A stretch of 64,000 nucleotides of DNA from Saccharothrix syringae (GTDB lineage: Bacteria; Actinomycetota; Actinomycetes; Mycobacteriales; Pseudonocardiaceae): the NCBI RefSeq assembly GCF_009498035.1, contig NZ_CP034550.1, positions 3,782,001 to 3,846,000 of the forward strand. The letters are read 5' to 3'. The translations under genes and the position numbers were made by a program. Within the stretch, counting starts at the first letter, position 1; every line of letters begins with the position of its first letter. The notes under the pieces are model-generated. The model was given only the letters and a program-made list of their open reading frames with translations. It was not told the origin of the DNA and did not search any database. Of the stretch, positions 60,228 to 64,000 are shown one piece after another.

Positions 60228-61319
60228 ATGGCCGGAAAACCGCGCCTGCTCGCCGCCGTCGCGGCCGTCGCCGCGCTCGGCGCGTTCGCCGCGACCGCGG
60301 TCACCGCGGCCCAGGCCGTCCCGGGCGTCGCGCCCGCGGCGGCGGTGAAGGTGATGCCGCTGGGCGACTCCATCACCGACGGCTTCAACGTGCCCGGCGG
60401 GTACCGCATCGACCTGTGGCAGAAGTTCGTGGCCGGCGGTTACGCCATCGACTTCGTCGGCTCGATGACCAACGGCCCGAGCAGCCTCGGGGACCGCAAC
60501 CACGAGGGCCACTCCGGCTGGACCATCGCCCAGGTCGACGCCAACATCACCAACTGGCTGCGCACCTACGCCCCGCGCACCATCCTGCTGCACATCGGCA
60601 CCAACGACATGTACGGCGGCGACCCGGGCGGCGCGCCGCAACGCCTGTCGGCGCTCATCGACAGGATCACCGCCCAGGCGCCCGACGCGCACCTGTTCGT
60701 CGCCACCATCACGCCGCTGTCCTCGTACGACGCGGCGGTGCGCACGTTCAACGCCACCATCCCCGGCATCGTGCAGAGCAGGGCCAACGCGGGCAAGAAG
60801 GTCCACCTGGTCGACATGTACCGGGCGCTGACCACCGCCGACCTCGCCGACGGCGTGCACCCCAACGCGGGCGGCTACAGCAAGATGGCCACCACCTGGT
60901 ACAACGCCCTGCTCTCGGTGCCGGGCAGCATCAGCGACGGCACCACCACCACGACCACGACCACCACCACGACAACGACGACGACCACCACGACGACGAC
61001 CACCACCACGGGTACTCCGCCGGTCGGCGCGTGCTCGGCCACCCACCGCACCGTGAACTCGTGGCAGGGCGGCTACCAGGGCGAGGTCAGGGTCACCGCG
61101 GGCGCGGCCGCGATCAGCGGGTGGACGGTCCGCTGGACCCTGCCCTCCGGCCAGGCGGTCAACCAGGTCTGGGGCGGGGTGTCCACGGGCAGCGGGACGT
61201 CGGCGGCGGTGCGCAACGCCGACTGGAACGGCTCGCTGGCGCCGTCCGCCTCGACGACGTTCGGCTACATCGCCACCGGCACCCCGGCGACCCCGACCCT
61301 CGCCTGCACCAGCCCCTGA
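60228..61319 (+). CDS. Secreted SGNH (GDSL) hydrolase with poly-Thr linker and CBM2
   Basis: 363 residues. Signal peptide to about residue 32 (VTAAQA). SGNH block I is VMPLGDSITDG with the catalytic Ser, block III LLHIGTNDM and block V DGVHPNAGGY (Asp/His). A run of 23 Thr joins it to a C-terminal cellulose-binding CBM2 (~residues 270-363: CSATHRTVNSWQGGYQGEVRV, WTVRWTLPSGQ, NADWNG). Likely an extracellular carbohydrate esterase working on plant polysaccharide. SD GAGAGGAAG precedes ATG 60228. Its promoter carries the CGAAACTTTCG palindrome. Confidence 0.93.
   Translation: MAGKPRLLAAVAAVAALGAFAATAVTAAQAVPGVAPAAAVKVMPLGDSITDGFNVPGGYRIDLWQKFVAGGYAIDFVGSMTNGPSSLGDRNHEGHSGWTIAQVDANITNWLRTYAPRTILLHIGTNDMYGGDPGGAPQRLSALIDRITAQAPDAHLFVATITPLSSYDAAVRTFNATIPGIVQSRANAGKKVHLVDMYRALTTADLADGVHPNAGGYSKMATTWYNALLSVPGSISDGTTTTTTTTTTTTTTTTTTTTTTTGTPPVGACSATHRTVNSWQGGYQGEVRVTAGAAAISGWTVRWTLPSGQAVNQVWGGVSTGSGTSAAVRNADWNGSLAPSASTTFGYIATGTPATPTLACTSP
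60942..61010 (+). repeat. Poly-Thr coding run, 23 codons
   Basis: ACC/ACG/ACA triplets encode 23 consecutive Thr residues linking the SGNH domain and CBM2. Such linkers are usually O-mannosylated in secreted actinobacterial proteins; low-complexity DNA is prone to slippage. Confidence 0.9.
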
Positions 61320-61334
61320 CCGGCGCACGGGCAC

Positions 61335-61365
61335 CCGCGTCGGCCCCGGTCCGGGGCCGACGCGG
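61335..61365 (+). terminator. 15-bp hairpin terminator after the SGNH-CBM2 gene
   Basis: CCGCGTCGGCCCCGG and its exact reverse complement flank a single T. It starts 15 bp after the stop codon. Confidence 0.75.
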
Positions 61366-61461
61366 TGTGAGGTACGCGTCGTCGTGACATACCTCATCGT
61401 TTGGCGAAAACCCCCGACCGGTAAACAGGAGGTGCACACGCTTTTCGCTTGGAGGGAAAAC

Positions 61462-61617
61462 ATGCACCAGACGGACACCGGACGGGCGGTCGCCAACCCG
61501 CGGCGGACCAGGCTGGGCCTGGACTGGACCGCGCGGCCCGTCGGCGGCGCCGACCGCCCGCAGCCGGCGCCCAACCCCGCTCCCGACGCGTGCGCCGAGG
61601 AGCGCCCGGTCGGTTGA
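61462..61617 (+). CDS. Small protein of 51 residues, unknown function
   Basis: ATG 61462 is preceded by a very strong GGAGGGAAAAC and the gene is followed by a 12-bp hairpin at 61631-61656, so it looks like an independent transcription unit. The peptide is hydrophilic, Arg/Pro-rich, with one Cys (about position 44), no signal peptide and no TM (ANPRRTRLGLDWTARPVGG in the middle). An in-frame start at 61384 is possible but lacks a ribosome-binding site. Candidates are a small regulator or an unmodified ribosomal-peptide precursor; no modifying enzyme is adjacent. I do not recognise it. Confidence 0.5.
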   Translation: MHQTDTGRAVANPRRTRLGLDWTARPVGGADRPQPAPNPAPDACAEERPVG

Positions 61618-61630
61618 GCCGCCGGTGAGG

Positions 61631-61656
61631 CCATCGGGGCCGCACGGCCCCGATGG
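61631..61656 (+). terminator. 12-bp hairpin terminator after the small gene
   Basis: CCATCGGGGCCG and its exact reverse complement CGGCCCCGATGG are separated by CA. It starts 13 bp after the small gene stop and 30 bp before the propeller protein start. Confidence 0.75.
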
Positions 61657-61685
61657 GTGTCGGTCCGGGCCAGTACGGTGCCCGG

Positions 61686-64000
<2,315 letters not shown>

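Overview
The window is very GC-rich DNA with strong G/C bias at third codon positions, many GTG starts and many GTGA/ATGA stop-start overlaps. Together with a conservon operon, PucR, nSTAND-WD40 and NB-ARC-TPR proteins and a rifampicin-type monooxygenase, this points to a filamentous actinobacterium, most likely of the Pseudonocardiaceae (Saccharothrix/Actinosynnema/Lentzea-like). The placement is an inference from gene content. No tRNA, rRNA, CRISPR array or intact insertion sequence was seen.

1-11.3 kb: the 3' part of an ABC exporter; an inositol-monophosphatase-like / NAD(P)-reductase pair divergent from a LysR regulator; a secreted protein of four exact 80-residue repeats; a one-pass membrane protein with an outward type I solute-binding domain; a PucR regulator followed by a D-amino-acid dehydrogenase; a GreA-like factor. 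11.5-24 kb: a secreted N,N-dimethylformamidase-like protein, an HTH-nSTAND-TM-WD40 protein, an NB-ARC-TPR protein, a GntR/PEBP divergent pair with a palindromic operator, a CbrC-family protein, a secreted cupin and stretches of decayed DNA.

24-44.4 kb is the centrepiece: a candidate natural-product gene cluster in two divergent operons around a 779-bp control region with a perfect 22-bp palindrome. The leftward operon encodes a HAD-adenylation-carrier fusion, a KAS III-like acyltransferase, two overlapping ABC exporter half-transporters, an APH(6)-type kinase, a discrete acyl carrier protein and a stand-alone condensation-like protein. The rightward operon encodes a GH3 glycosidase, an unusually long class I aminotransferase, a NodU/TobZ-type carbamoyltransferase, a DegT/StrS aminotransferase, an Ldh2-type dehydrogenase and a Gfo/Idh/MocA dehydrogenase. 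The set suggests a carbamoylated amino-sugar or aminocyclitol carrying an acyl or aminoacyl side chain, exported by an ABC pair and possibly masked by phosphate and sugar. The product is not identifiable from sequence alone. The exporter fragment at the left edge is a paralogue of one cluster exporter.

44.5-53.3 kb: CorA with an extra terminal hydrophobic segment, a lipoprotein, and a complete conservon (sensor kinase, roadblock, DUF742, small GTPase, P450) with a second P450 whose start overlaps the first P450 by 199 bp; then an AIM24-family protein. 53.5-64 kb: a GT4-GT2 fusion coupled to a HemN-like radical SAM protein; an rsbQ-rsbP-STAS partner-switching operon; a secreted SGNH hydrolase with a CBM2 domain behind a CGAAACTTTCG-type operator; a 51-residue small ORF with its own ribosome-binding site and terminator; a beta-propeller protein; and a rifampicin-monooxygenase gene preceded by a perfect rifampin-associated-element palindrome, cut by the window end.
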